From Mycobacterium sp. 1274761.0 (lineage in GTDB: Bacteria; Actinomycetota; Actinomycetes; Mycobacteriales; Mycobacteriaceae): a stretch of 64,000 nt of DNA. Position numbers and translations under genes: made by a program. The notes under the pieces were generated by a model that worked only from the letters and a program-made list of their open reading frames with translations, did no database searches and was not told where the DNA came from. Each line of letters opens with the position of its first letter. Positions within the stretch are counted from its first letter, which is position 1. Below are positions 25,453-34,006 of this stretch, piece by piece. The DNA lies in the NCBI RefSeq assembly GCF_001668615.1, contig NZ_LZMC01000084.1:59711-123710 (forward strand), written 5' to 3'.

Positions 25453-26877
25453 CTACCGCGTCGCGCGCACGGCGGCCGCGAAGGCGTCGCCGCGCTCGGC
25501 GTACCCGCTGAACTGGTCGAACGACGCCCCCGCGGGAGCCAGCAGCACGGTGTCGCCCGGCCGGGCCAGTCGGCGTGCCGCCGCGACGACGTCCGTCATC
25601 AAGCGAGTCACAGAAGGCACATCTGGCTCATTGGTATCAGACACCCCAGAATCCTCCCCCGTCACAACCTCGAGGACGGGGACATCCGGCGCGTGTCGCG
25701 ATAACGCCTCGGCGACCAGGGCGCGGTCGCGGCCGATCAGCACGGCCCCGACCAGGCGCTGCGCCACGTCGGCTACCAGCTGCTCGACCGAGGCGCCTTT
25801 GAGCAGGCCGCCCGCGATCCACACCACGCGCGGATAGGCGGCGATCGAGGCATGCGCGGCGTGGGGGTTGGTGGCCTTCGAGTCGTCGACGTAAGTCACG
25901 CCGTCGACCTCGGCGACGATCTCGGCGCGGTGCCTACCGACGCGGAACGACGAGAGCGCCGCGGCGATGGCCGGGGCCGGCACGTCGACGGCTCGGGCCA
26001 GTGCCGCAGCGGCCAACGCGTCGAGCACACCGACCGGGCCGGGCACCGAAATCGAGGTGGCATCCGCAAGCGGCAGGTCGTCGCCAAACGCGCGGTCGAC
26101 CAGCACGCCGTCGCGGACCCCGAGCTCCCCTGCGGCCGGCTCGCCGAGCCGGAAGCCTGCCCGCACCGGTGCGGCGGCGCGGTCCAGCAGGCCGGCCGCC
26201 ACGGGGTCGTCGAGCCCGACGACCGCCACCCGGCCGTCCAGCGCCCGCGCCTTGTCGGCCGCGTACGCGGCCATCGAGCCGTGCCAGTCGAGGTGATCCT
26301 CGGCGACGTTGAGCACCACGCCGGCCTCAGGCCGCAGCGATGAGGCCCAATGCAACTGGAAGCTCGACAGCTCGACCGCCAGCAGCTCGGCCCGCTCAGC
26401 GAGCATGTCGATCACAGGGTTGCCGATGTTGCCGCACAGCACGGCGCGCCGGCCCGCCGCAACCAGCATCGCGTGCAGCATCGACGTCGTGGTGGTCTTA
26501 CCGTTGGTGCCCGTCACCACCAGCCAGCGTTTCGGGGTGCCGAACCAGCCGGCCTGATCCAGCCGCCACGCCAGCTCGACGTCCCCCCAGATCGGCACGC
26601 CCGCCGCGGCCGCGGCGGCCAAAACCGGTGCGGTGGGCGGAAATCCGGGGCTGGTGACAACGAGGACGTAGTCGCCGATGTGGGCGACCGCCTCGGCGCT
26701 GGTGACGACGGTCGCCGGGGTGATGAGCCGCTGAAGGGCTAGCGGGTCGTCGTCACAGATCGTCAGCCGCACAGCCGTCGATTCCAGCGCCGCACTCACC
26801 GAGCGGCCCGTGATTCCGGCGCCGGTCACCAGCACGCGGGCGCCGGGCGTCAGCGGGGCGACAGCGGGGCGGGTCAT
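25453..26877 (-). CDS. murD: UDP-MurNAc-L-Ala-D-Glu ligase MurD
   Basis: A 474-residue Mur ligase adding D-Glu to UDP-MurNAc-L-Ala. The N-terminal Rossmann motif is VLVTGAGITGRSV. The ATP P-loop is VVTGTNGKTTTTSM near residue 120. Later motifs are NVAEDHLDWHG, with the carbamylated-lysine neighbourhood, and YVDDSKATNPHA. The ATG at 26877 leads directly into the Rossmann domain and leaves a one-base gap from mraY; a longer frame to 26925 has no homology. It is followed after seven bases by ftsW. Confidence 0.96.
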   Translation of the reverse strand: MTRPAVAPLTPGARVLVTGAGITGRSVSAALESTAVRLTICDDDPLALQRLITPATVVTSAEAVAHIGDYVLVVTSPGFPPTAPVLAAAAAAGVPIWGDVELAWRLDQAGWFGTPKRWLVVTGTNGKTTTTSMLHAMLVAAGRRAVLCGNIGNPVIDMLAERAELLAVELSSFQLHWASSLRPEAGVVLNVAEDHLDWHGSMAAYAADKARALDGRVAVVGLDDPVAAGLLDRAAAPVRAGFRLGEPAAGELGVRDGVLVDRAFGDDLPLADATSISVPGPVGVLDALAAAALARAVDVPAPAIAAALSSFRVGRHRAEIVAEVDGVTYVDDSKATNPHAAHASIAAYPRVVWIAGGLLKGASVEQLVADVAQRLVGAVLIGRDRALVAEALSRHAPDVPVLEVVTGEDSGVSDTNEPDVPSVTRLMTDVVAAARRLARPGDTVLLAPAGASFDQFSGYAERGDAFAAAVRATR

Positions 26878-26878
26878 C

Positions 26879-27958
26879 TCAGGCACCGACGGTGGTGAGC
26901 CACTCGCTGTAGAAGAGCGCGACACCGAGCCCGCATGCGATCGCGGTCAACAACCAGAAGCGGATGATCACCGTGGTTTCGGCCCAGCCGACGAGCTCGA
27001 AATGATGGTGAAACGGCGCCATCCGGAACACGCGCCGCCCGGTGGTGCGGAACGCGAGAATCTGCACGACGACCGACGTGACCTCCGCGACGAACAGGGC
27101 ACCGAGGACGACGGCCAGCATCTCGGTGCGGCTGAGCACCGACAGGCCGGCGATGACGCCGCCGAGCGCCAGCGAGCCGGTGTCGCCCATGAAGATCTTC
27201 GCGGGCGCGGCGTTCCACCACAGAAACCCGATGCAGGCGCCCGCGGTCGCCGCGGCGATCAACGCGAGATCCAGCGGGTCGCGCACGTTGTAGCAGCCGA
27301 CGCCGGGCGCCGTCGCACAGGCGTTGCGGAACTGCCAGAACGTGATGATCACGTAGGCCGCGCACACCATCGCCATCGCACCCGCGGCCAGGCCGTCGAG
27401 CCCGTCGGTGAAGTTCACCGCGTTTGACCAGGCGTAGGTGATCAGCACGCAGAACAGCACGAAGATCGCCGGAGCCAGTGTGACGGTGGCGATCTCGCGC
27501 ACATACGACAGCTGTGCGCTGCCGGGCGTGATGCCGTCGGCGTTGCGGAACTGCAGGGCCAGCACCCCGAAGATGACGGCGGCCAGCAGCATGCCGACGG
27601 TCTTGGCGGTCTTGTTCAGACCCAGGTTGCGCGACCGCCTGATCTTGATGAGGTCGTCGACGAAGCCGACCATGCCCAGCGCCGTGGCAAGCCCCAGCGC
27701 CACGAGCCCGGACGCCGAGGGGCCATCGCCGTCGAGGGCCATGCCCACCAGGTGGGTACCGAGGTAACCGGCCCAGATGCCGGCCAGGATCGCGACACCG
27801 CCCATCGAGGGGGTGCCGCGTTTCTTGTGATGGCTCGGCGGGCCGTCCTCGCGGATCTCGTGGCCGAACCCCTGTCGGGTGAACAGCTGGATCAGCACCG
27901 GCGTCAGCAGTATCGACACCGTCAGCGCTATACCGACGGCGATGAGGATCTGCCTCAT
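26879..27958 (-). CDS. mraY: Phospho-MurNAc-pentapeptide transferase MraY (MurX)
   Basis: A 359-residue polytopic enzyme with about ten helices. It moves phospho-MurNAc-pentapeptide onto decaprenyl phosphate to make lipid I. Conserved cytoplasmic motifs are visible: DGPPSHHKKRGTPSMGG, FVDDLIKIRRSRNLGL, NFTDGLDGLAAG with the catalytic Asp pair, and MGDTGSLALGG. The terminal histidine loop is PFHHHFELVGWAE. The ATG overlaps the murF stop by four bases. It is known as murX in M. tuberculosis. Confidence 0.97.
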   Translation of the reverse strand: MRQILIAVGIALTVSILLTPVLIQLFTRQGFGHEIREDGPPSHHKKRGTPSMGGVAILAGIWAGYLGTHLVGMALDGDGPSASGLVALGLATALGMVGFVDDLIKIRRSRNLGLNKTAKTVGMLLAAVIFGVLALQFRNADGITPGSAQLSYVREIATVTLAPAIFVLFCVLITYAWSNAVNFTDGLDGLAAGAMAMVCAAYVIITFWQFRNACATAPGVGCYNVRDPLDLALIAAATAGACIGFLWWNAAPAKIFMGDTGSLALGGVIAGLSVLSRTEMLAVVLGALFVAEVTSVVVQILAFRTTGRRVFRMAPFHHHFELVGWAETTVIIRFWLLTAIACGLGVALFYSEWLTTVGA

Positions 27959-29436
27959 GAGGCGACCAATGCCTCAGCCAGCTTTCCCAGGCCCGCCGCG
28001 TTCGACGCCTTGACCAGCACCACGTCCCCGGTGCGCAGTTCGGCTCGCAACACGTCCAGCGCGGCGTCGGCGTCGGCGACCATGGTGGCCTCTCCTCCCC
28101 ATGAACCCTCCATGACCGCCCCGTGGTGCATGGCGCTCATAGATCTCCCGGTTCCCACGACGATGAGTCGACTGACATCTAATCGCACGGCCAACCGGCC
28201 GATGCGATCGTGCTCCGAAATCGCGTCGTCGCCGAGTTCGGCCATCTCACCGAGCACGGCCCAGCTGCGCCGGGTCCCACCGCCCTGGCGAGCCATCCAG
28301 GCCAGCGATTTCAGCCCGGCCAGCATGGAGTCCGGGTTGGCGTTGTAGGCGTCGTCGATGATGGTGACTCCGTCGGCGCGGGTCGTGACGTGCATGCGGT
28401 GTCGCGACACCGGGCCCGCCCCGGCCAGCGCCTCGGCCACCTGAGCACCGGTCGCTCCGCACTCGAGCGCCACCGCGGCCGCACACAGCGCGTTGGACAC
28501 CTGATGGTCGCCGTGCACCGCCAGCGCGATGTCGGTTTCGACGCCGGCGGCGTGCAGCGTGAAGCGTGGGCGGGCCACCTCGTCGAGCGTCACGGGGCCC
28601 GCCCACACGTCGGCGCCCGGTGACCGCGACACCCGCACCACGCGGGCGGCCGTCTTTTCCGCCATGGCAGCGACGGCGTCGTCGTCGGCGTTGAGGATGA
28701 CCACGCCCGAGGACGGAACAGCTTGGGGCAGTTCGGATTTGGTGCGGGCAATGGCTTCGCGGGAGCCGAACTCGCCGAGGTGGGCGGTGCCGACATTGAG
28801 CACGACGGCGATCGACGGCGGGGCGATCGACGCGAGCGCGGCGATGTTGCCGGGGTGGCGCGCCGACATCTCCAGGACCAGAAAGTCGGTATCCCGGCTC
28901 GCTTGCAGCACCGTCCACGGATGGCCCAGCTCGTTGTTGAACGACCCCGGCGGGGCGACCACCGCACCGAGGGGGGCGAGCACCGCGGCCACCAGATCCT
29001 TGGTCGACGTCTTTCCCGACGAGCCGGTGATTCCGACGATGGTCAGCCCGCCGGCCACCAGCTCTGCGGCCACCGCCGCGGCCAGTCGGGCCAGCGCGGC
29101 CAGCACGGCGGCGCCCGAGCCGTCGGTGTCGTGCTCAAGCACGCCGGACTGCGCATCCGTTCGGTCATCGGCGCGGGGGGCGACGACGATCGCGGGCACC
29201 CCCACCGGCCGCGCGGCCAGCACGCCGACGGCACCGGCAGCCACGGCCGCCGCGGCGAAATCGTGCCCGTCCGACCGCGCGCCGGGCAGCGCCAGGAACA
29301 GCCCGCCGGGTGTCACCGCCCGCGAGTCGAATTCGACGGTGCCGGACACCCGGGTGGTTGCGGCGTCGGCGGGTGAGATGTCGCTGAGCTCACCGCCGAC
29401 GATGTCGGCGATCTGAGCGAGGGTCAGGTCGATCAC
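27955..29436 (-). CDS. murF: UDP-MurNAc-tripeptide D-Ala-D-Ala ligase MurF
   Basis: A 493-residue Mur ligase adding D-Ala-D-Ala. The N-terminal MurF UDP domain runs to ~120 (DSRAVTPGGLFLALPG). The ATP P-loop is VGITGSSGKTSTKDLV near residue 155. Central motifs are NVGTAHLGEFGSRE and IIDDAYNANPDSM. GTG start at 29436, overlapping the murE stop by four bases, with mraY overlapping downstream: one translationally coupled unit. Confidence 0.97.
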   Translation of the reverse strand: MIDLTLAQIADIVGGELSDISPADAATTRVSGTVEFDSRAVTPGGLFLALPGARSDGHDFAAAAVAAGAVGVLAARPVGVPAIVVAPRADDRTDAQSGVLEHDTDGSGAAVLAALARLAAAVAAELVAGGLTIVGITGSSGKTSTKDLVAAVLAPLGAVVAPPGSFNNELGHPWTVLQASRDTDFLVLEMSARHPGNIAALASIAPPSIAVVLNVGTAHLGEFGSREAIARTKSELPQAVPSSGVVILNADDDAVAAMAEKTAARVVRVSRSPGADVWAGPVTLDEVARPRFTLHAAGVETDIALAVHGDHQVSNALCAAAVALECGATGAQVAEALAGAGPVSRHRMHVTTRADGVTIIDDAYNANPDSMLAGLKSLAWMARQGGGTRRSWAVLGEMAELGDDAISEHDRIGRLAVRLDVSRLIVVGTGRSMSAMHHGAVMEGSWGGEATMVADADAALDVLRAELRTGDVVLVKASNAAGLGKLAEALVAS

Positions 29437-30956
29437 GCGGTGTTCCCCACTGCCTCGAGCGATGCGGCAAGCTCGTCACGGTCGTCGAATGGCCGGGTCT
29501 GCCCGTGGCTGGTCTGGCCCGGCTCATGGCCCTTGCCCGCCACCAGCACAACGTCACCGGCGCGGGCCCACGCGACGGCGTGGTCGATGGCTTCACGGCG
29601 ATCGCCGATCTCGACTACCTGAGCGCGGCCACTCGCCGCACCGGCGACGATCGCCGCCCGGATTGCGGCGGGCTCTTCGTCGCGGGGGTTGTCGTCGGTC
29701 ACCACCACCAGGTCGGCGAGCTCGGCGGCCACCTGGCCCATGGGTTCGCGCTTGCCGGGGTCGCGGTTGCCGCCCGCGCCGAACACGATCGCGATGCGGC
29801 CACTGCTCTGCTCGCGCAGCGTCTCCAGCACAGCGCGTAGCGCCCCGGGCTTGTGCGCGTAGTCCACGAGCGCCAGGAAATCCTGCCCGCGTTCGACGGG
29901 TTCCAACCGGCCGGGTACCCGCGCGTCGCGCAGACCCGGGGCGGCCTGCTCGGGTGAGACCCCGACCGCGTCCAGCAGAGCGGCGGCCAACAGGCAGTTG
30001 GCGACGTTGAAACGGCCCGGCAGCGCGATGCGCAGCCCGTGGTGCACGCCCGCCGGGTCGACGGCGAAGAACTCCTGCGCGCCGCGCTCGACCGTGCGGA
30101 TGTCTTCGACGCGCCAATCGGCGGCGCTGCCGGTCGCGCTTACCGTCACCGGGTCCGACGCGAGCTCGGCCATGGCCCGCCCCGCGTCGTCGTCGACGCA
30201 CACCACCGAAGTGGTTGCCGCCGTGGGTGATCCAGGCCGGAACAAGCGCGCCTTGGCGTCGAAGTAGTCCTGCATCGTCGGGTGGAAGTCGAGGTGGTCG
30301 CGCGACAGGTTGGTGAATCCACCGACCGCGAACTCCACGCCGTCGACACGGCCGAGGCTCAGCGCGTGACTGGACACCTCCATCACCGCGGTGTCGACGC
30401 CGCGCTCGAGCATCAGCGCCAGCAGCGCCTGCAGGTCGGGCGCCTCGGGGGTGGTCAGCTTGCTCGGCAGGTCCTCGCCCGCGATGCAGATCCCGACGGT
30501 GCCGATGAGCCCGGCCACCCGGTCAGCGGCCCGCAGGCCGGCTTCGACGAGATAGGTGGTGGTGGTCTTGCCCGACGTGCCGGTTACCCCGATCACCCGC
30601 AGGTGCCGCGACGGGTTGCCGTAGACGTCGGCGGCCAGCCCGCCGAGCACCGACCGCGGCTCGGGGTGGACCAGCACGGGCACCTTCGCGTCGCCGTCCA
30701 TCAGCGTCAGGCCATCGGTGTCGGTGAGAACCGCGACCGCGCCGCGCCGGATCGCGTCGGCGGCATAGCGTCCGCCGTGTGAGGATGCGCCGGGCAGCGC
30801 GGCGAACAGATCACCGGGCAGCGTGTCCTGGCTGCGCAGAGTGACGCCGGTGACGACGGTCTCCTTGCCGTGGCCCACGGGTGAGAGAACCGCGCCTACC
30901 CGGTCGCCCAAGGGCCCGAGCGCCAGGCCGGCGGGATGGCTGGGACGCAGCTTCAT
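29433..30956 (-). CDS. murE: UDP-MurNAc-L-Ala-D-Glu-meso-DAP ligase MurE
   Basis: A 507-residue Mur ligase adding meso-diaminopimelate at the third position. The ATP P-loop is VTGTSGKTTTTYLVEA near residue 125. UDP-sugar contacts are in TTPEAPDLQ. The DAP-selective motif region is VVTDDNPRDEEPAAI: the DNPR sequence is diagnostic for DAP rather than Lys enzymes. ATG start at 30956, 42 bases after pbpB. In M. tuberculosis four unrelated genes, including PE_PGRS38, separate murE and pbpB; here they are directly adjacent. Confidence 0.97.
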   Translation of the reverse strand: MKLRPSHPAGLALGPLGDRVGAVLSPVGHGKETVVTGVTLRSQDTLPGDLFAALPGASSHGGRYAADAIRRGAVAVLTDTDGLTLMDGDAKVPVLVHPEPRSVLGGLAADVYGNPSRHLRVIGVTGTSGKTTTTYLVEAGLRAADRVAGLIGTVGICIAGEDLPSKLTTPEAPDLQALLALMLERGVDTAVMEVSSHALSLGRVDGVEFAVGGFTNLSRDHLDFHPTMQDYFDAKARLFRPGSPTAATTSVVCVDDDAGRAMAELASDPVTVSATGSAADWRVEDIRTVERGAQEFFAVDPAGVHHGLRIALPGRFNVANCLLAAALLDAVGVSPEQAAPGLRDARVPGRLEPVERGQDFLALVDYAHKPGALRAVLETLREQSSGRIAIVFGAGGNRDPGKREPMGQVAAELADLVVVTDDNPRDEEPAAIRAAIVAGAASGRAQVVEIGDRREAIDHAVAWARAGDVVLVAGKGHEPGQTSHGQTRPFDDRDELAASLEAVGNTA

Positions 30957-30998
30957 GGCCTTGACACAGTACCGGCCTGCCGACGGGCGGCCAGTGGC

Positions 30999-32912
30999 TC
31001 AGGTGGCTTGCAGCGTCAGCGGCGGGCCGGGGTCGGGTGAGAGCGGGATGTTCTCGCGCTGCACCAGCCAGCTGGCGATGTTGTGGAACAGCGGCGCCAT
31101 GGTCGTGCCGGGCTGGCCATCGGCGGTGCGGTGCGGGTTGTCGGCCATGATCCCGACCACGTAGCGGGGGTTGTCGGTGGTGACCATGCCCGCGAAGGTG
31201 ATCCAGTAGACGTCGCTGTAGTAGCAGCCGCACGCCGGGTTGATCTTCTGGGCGGTGCCCGTCTTGCCGGACAGTTGATAGCCCTCGACCGCGCCAGTCG
31301 AACCGGTGCCCTGCTGGGTGCCCATCGGGTCACGCTGCAACGTGGCGCGCAACATGTTGCGCACGGTGGCGGCGGTCTGCGGGGACACCACCCGGATGCC
31401 GTCGGGGCGCGGTTCCTCGGTTCTGCTGCCGTCCGCCGCGATCGTCGCCTTCACGACGCGCGGCGGGATCCGCATGCCGTCGTTGGCGATCGCTTGGTAC
31501 ATGCCCGTCATCTGCAACAGTGTCATCGAAAGGCCTTGGCCAATAGGCAAGTTCGAGAACGTGCTGCCCGACCACTGGTCGATGGGCGGCACCAGCCCTT
31601 CGCTTTCGCCGGGCAGCCCGACATTGGTGCGCTGGCCCAGCCCGAACTTCTCCAGCATGTCGAAGTACCGCTCGGGACCGATCCGCTGCGCGAGCATCAG
31701 CGTGCCGACATTCGACGACTTACCGAACACACCGGTGGTGGTGTAGGGCATGACGCCGTGTTCCCACGCGTCGCCGACGGTGACGCCGCCCATGTTGATG
31801 GAACCCGGCACCTGAAGGACCTCGTCGGGATGGGATAGCCCGAACTCGATCACCGAGGCCGCAGTGACGATCTTGTTCACCGAGCCGGGCTCGAACGGGG
31901 AGGAGACGGCCGGGTTCCCGAGCTGCCGATTCTCCTGGCGGCCGACGTCCTGGCTCGGGTCGAACGTGTTGTCGTTCGACATCGCAAGCACTTCACCGGT
32001 TTTCGCGTCCAGCACCACGGCGGACACATTCTCGGCACCGGAGGCGTTCTTGGCCTGCTGAACCTGCTGCTGCACGTAGAACTGGATGTCGTCGTCGATG
32101 GTCAGCTGGACGGTCGAGCCGTTGACGGCCATGTGCCGGTTGCGGTAGCTGCCGGGAATCACCACGCCGTCCGAGCCGCGGTCATAGGTCACCGATCCGT
32201 CGGTGCCGGCCAGCGTGGCGTCCAGCGAGTCCTCGAGACCCAGCAGGCCATGGCCGTCCCAGTCGATGCCGCCGATGATGTTGGCGGCAAGCGAGCCACC
32301 CGGATACTGGCGCAGGTCCTGACGTTCGGACCCGACCTCGGGGAACTTCTTCGAAATCGCCTCGGCGACGGCGGGATCGACTGCGCGGGCGAGGTACACG
32401 AACGACTCGTTGCTGTTCAGCTTCTTCAGCACCGTCATGGCGTCGGGCTTGTTATTCAACCGCGACGCCACCTCGGCGGCGATGGCGCGCAGCCGGGCCT
32501 GCGGGTCGGGCGCCTTCGGTGACTTCTGTACCGCATCGGCCAGCTGCTTGCGGATCTTGACGGGCTGGAACGTCAACGCCCGCGCCTCGATGGTGAATGC
32601 CAGCTTGTTGTTGTTGCGGTCGACGATGCTGCCGCGCACGGCCTTGTCGACGTCGGTGACCTTGAGCTGACCCGCCGCCTCGGCGCGCAGCCCGGCGGCC
32701 TTGGGCACCTGCAGGCTGAACAGTTGCGCCGCCGCGACGATCAGCACCAGGAAGATCACGGCGTTTCCTGCGCGGTGCCGGAACACGAAAGAGGCACTGT
32801 TCAAACCGGTTTCGGTCACCGGCACTCTTGTGCGGCGCGCACGCGCGGACCGTTCTTGGGCGGGACGGGCCTGCGGGTTCTTGCGGCCGCGCTGACCGGT
32901 GCCGCGGCTCAT
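30999..32912 (-). CDS. pbpB: Septal transpeptidase PbpB (FtsI/PBP3)
   Basis: A 637-residue class B penicillin-binding protein that cross-links septal peptidoglycan with FtsW. A basic N-tail is followed by one membrane anchor near residues 50-70 (AVIFLVLIVAAAQLFSL). The PBP dimerisation domain starts at RGSIVDRNNNKLAF. The transpeptidase domain carries SxxK as EPGSVNKIV, SxN as GKSSNVGTL and KTG as LSGKTGTAQK. ATG start overlapping the ftsL stop by four bases. Confidence 0.97.
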   Translation of the reverse strand: MSRGTGQRGRKNPQARPAQERSARARRTRVPVTETGLNSASFVFRHRAGNAVIFLVLIVAAAQLFSLQVPKAAGLRAEAAGQLKVTDVDKAVRGSIVDRNNNKLAFTIEARALTFQPVKIRKQLADAVQKSPKAPDPQARLRAIAAEVASRLNNKPDAMTVLKKLNSNESFVYLARAVDPAVAEAISKKFPEVGSERQDLRQYPGGSLAANIIGGIDWDGHGLLGLEDSLDATLAGTDGSVTYDRGSDGVVIPGSYRNRHMAVNGSTVQLTIDDDIQFYVQQQVQQAKNASGAENVSAVVLDAKTGEVLAMSNDNTFDPSQDVGRQENRQLGNPAVSSPFEPGSVNKIVTAASVIEFGLSHPDEVLQVPGSINMGGVTVGDAWEHGVMPYTTTGVFGKSSNVGTLMLAQRIGPERYFDMLEKFGLGQRTNVGLPGESEGLVPPIDQWSGSTFSNLPIGQGLSMTLLQMTGMYQAIANDGMRIPPRVVKATIAADGSRTEEPRPDGIRVVSPQTAATVRNMLRATLQRDPMGTQQGTGSTGAVEGYQLSGKTGTAQKINPACGCYYSDVYWITFAGMVTTDNPRYVVGIMADNPHRTADGQPGTTMAPLFHNIASWLVQRENIPLSPDPGPPLTLQAT

Positions 32913-34006
32913 GCCGGGGCGCCGGGGGCCGGCAAGCCGGCGGGTGGAGCGGACGCATCCGCGGCGACGGGCGCGAACTGCTCGGCGGGAGCGGCGACCG
33001 GCGGCGAGGCCGGCAGCGGTGCTGGCGCCGGTTCGGTCGGCAGTTCAACGGGACCCACCACGGGCGGCAGGGGGTTGGCTGCGTGCCCGCTCTCCGGTAC
33101 GGGTGCCTGCGGCGGAACTCCCGGCAGCGCAGGCGCCGCCATCGGGGCGCCCGGCAGAGCGGGCCCGGGCGCTGCGGGTCGTTGCGGCATCCGCACAACC
33201 GTCTCGCGCGGCTCGACGACCGGGGGTGCCGGGCGACCTCCTGCGGCGGCAGCGGCCGGAGCCGGCGCAGCGGGGGTGTCGGCGATCGGGGTGTTCAGCG
33301 GTGGCGGCGGGACACCTTCGGCCGGTTTGGGTGTGCCAACCACGATCCAGTTCCCCGCCGCGTCCTGCACCAAGTGCGCGCTGTCACGCGACGGGATCAT
33401 GCCGAGCTCTCGGGCCGACTCGGCAAGCGCCGGAGCGGCTTGAGCCTCGAGCACGTCTCGCTCGAGGGCTTCCTTCTGCTGCAGCAGCGCCTGGTTGGTC
33501 TCCCTGGCGTTGCCCAGCTGATAGGACCGTTCGGCCGCATCGGTCGACAGCCACAGAGTGACCCCGAGTCCCAATCCCAGCGACCCGATCACGAGCACGA
33601 CGAACGGGACACGGGCGACCAGGGTGCGCGGGTTGAGGTCGATCTGCGCGATTCGCGTGAGCAACCGTTCCCGCAGCGGGGGCCCGATGACCTTGGGCGC
33701 CTTGGCCTTCCGCGCCTTGGCGCGGGCCTTAGCCTGGCTGGTGTTCTTCGCGCGGACGGGCTTGATCTGTGGCCGCGTGACCGGCGCTGTTTCGGCCGGA
33801 CGCGGGCGACCCCGCCGCGGCGGCGCGTCCGGCGAACGCAACTTTTTCCGCTCCACGCGTGCGCGGGTATTTTTCCGCTCTCCCCCTACCCTTCGGGTGG
33901 GAGGTACCCCCACGCGTGCGCGGGCTTGTGCGGCGCGCGCGGGTTGGCGCTGGCCGTCCCTGCGCTCGTCGGCGCCGCGGGTGGCAGCAGGTCGCTTGGT
34001 CTTCAT
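32909..34006 (-). CDS. ftsL: Cell division protein FtsL (Rv2164c-like, proline-rich)
   Basis: A 365-residue bitopic protein matching mycobacterial Rv2164c, which has been identified as FtsL. The N-terminal cytoplasmic region (1-130) is very basic and disordered. A single helix spans ~132-153 (RVPFVVLVIGSLGLGLGVTL). A short leucine-type coiled coil runs ~157-195 (NQALLQQKEALERDVLEAQ), the part that pairs with FtsB. A ~150-residue Pro/Ala/Val periplasmic tail ends the protein. Residues ~28-57 are encoded by inserted DNA repeats related to those in ftsW, giving TRARVERKK-like units. It overlaps both rsmH and pbpB by four bases. Confidence 0.92.
   Translation of the reverse strand: MKTKRPAATRGADERRDGQRQPARAAQARARVGVPPTRRVGGERKNTRARVERKKLRSPDAPPRRGRPRPAETAPVTRPQIKPVRAKNTSQAKARAKARKAKAPKVIGPPLRERLLTRIAQIDLNPRTLVARVPFVVLVIGSLGLGLGVTLWLSTDAAERSYQLGNARETNQALLQQKEALERDVLEAQAAPALAESARELGMIPSRDSAHLVQDAAGNWIVVGTPKPAEGVPPPPLNTPIADTPAAPAPAAAAAGGRPAPPVVEPRETVVRMPQRPAAPGPALPGAPMAAPALPGVPPQAPVPESGHAANPLPPVVGPVELPTEPAPAPLPASPPVAAPAEQFAPVAADASAPPAGLPAPGAPA
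33844..33925 (-). repeat. In-frame repeat pair with a palindromic insert in ftsL
   Basis: On the minus strand two copies of CCGCGCACGCGTGG occur, each followed by AGCGGAAAAA. In the upstream copy the two halves are separated by ~30 bases (33880-33911) containing an imperfect palindrome around CCCTTCGGGTGGG. The insert keeps the reading frame and encodes GVPPTRRVGG. The copy without the insert encodes TRARVERKK, nearly the unit repeated in FtsW. Confidence 0.75.
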
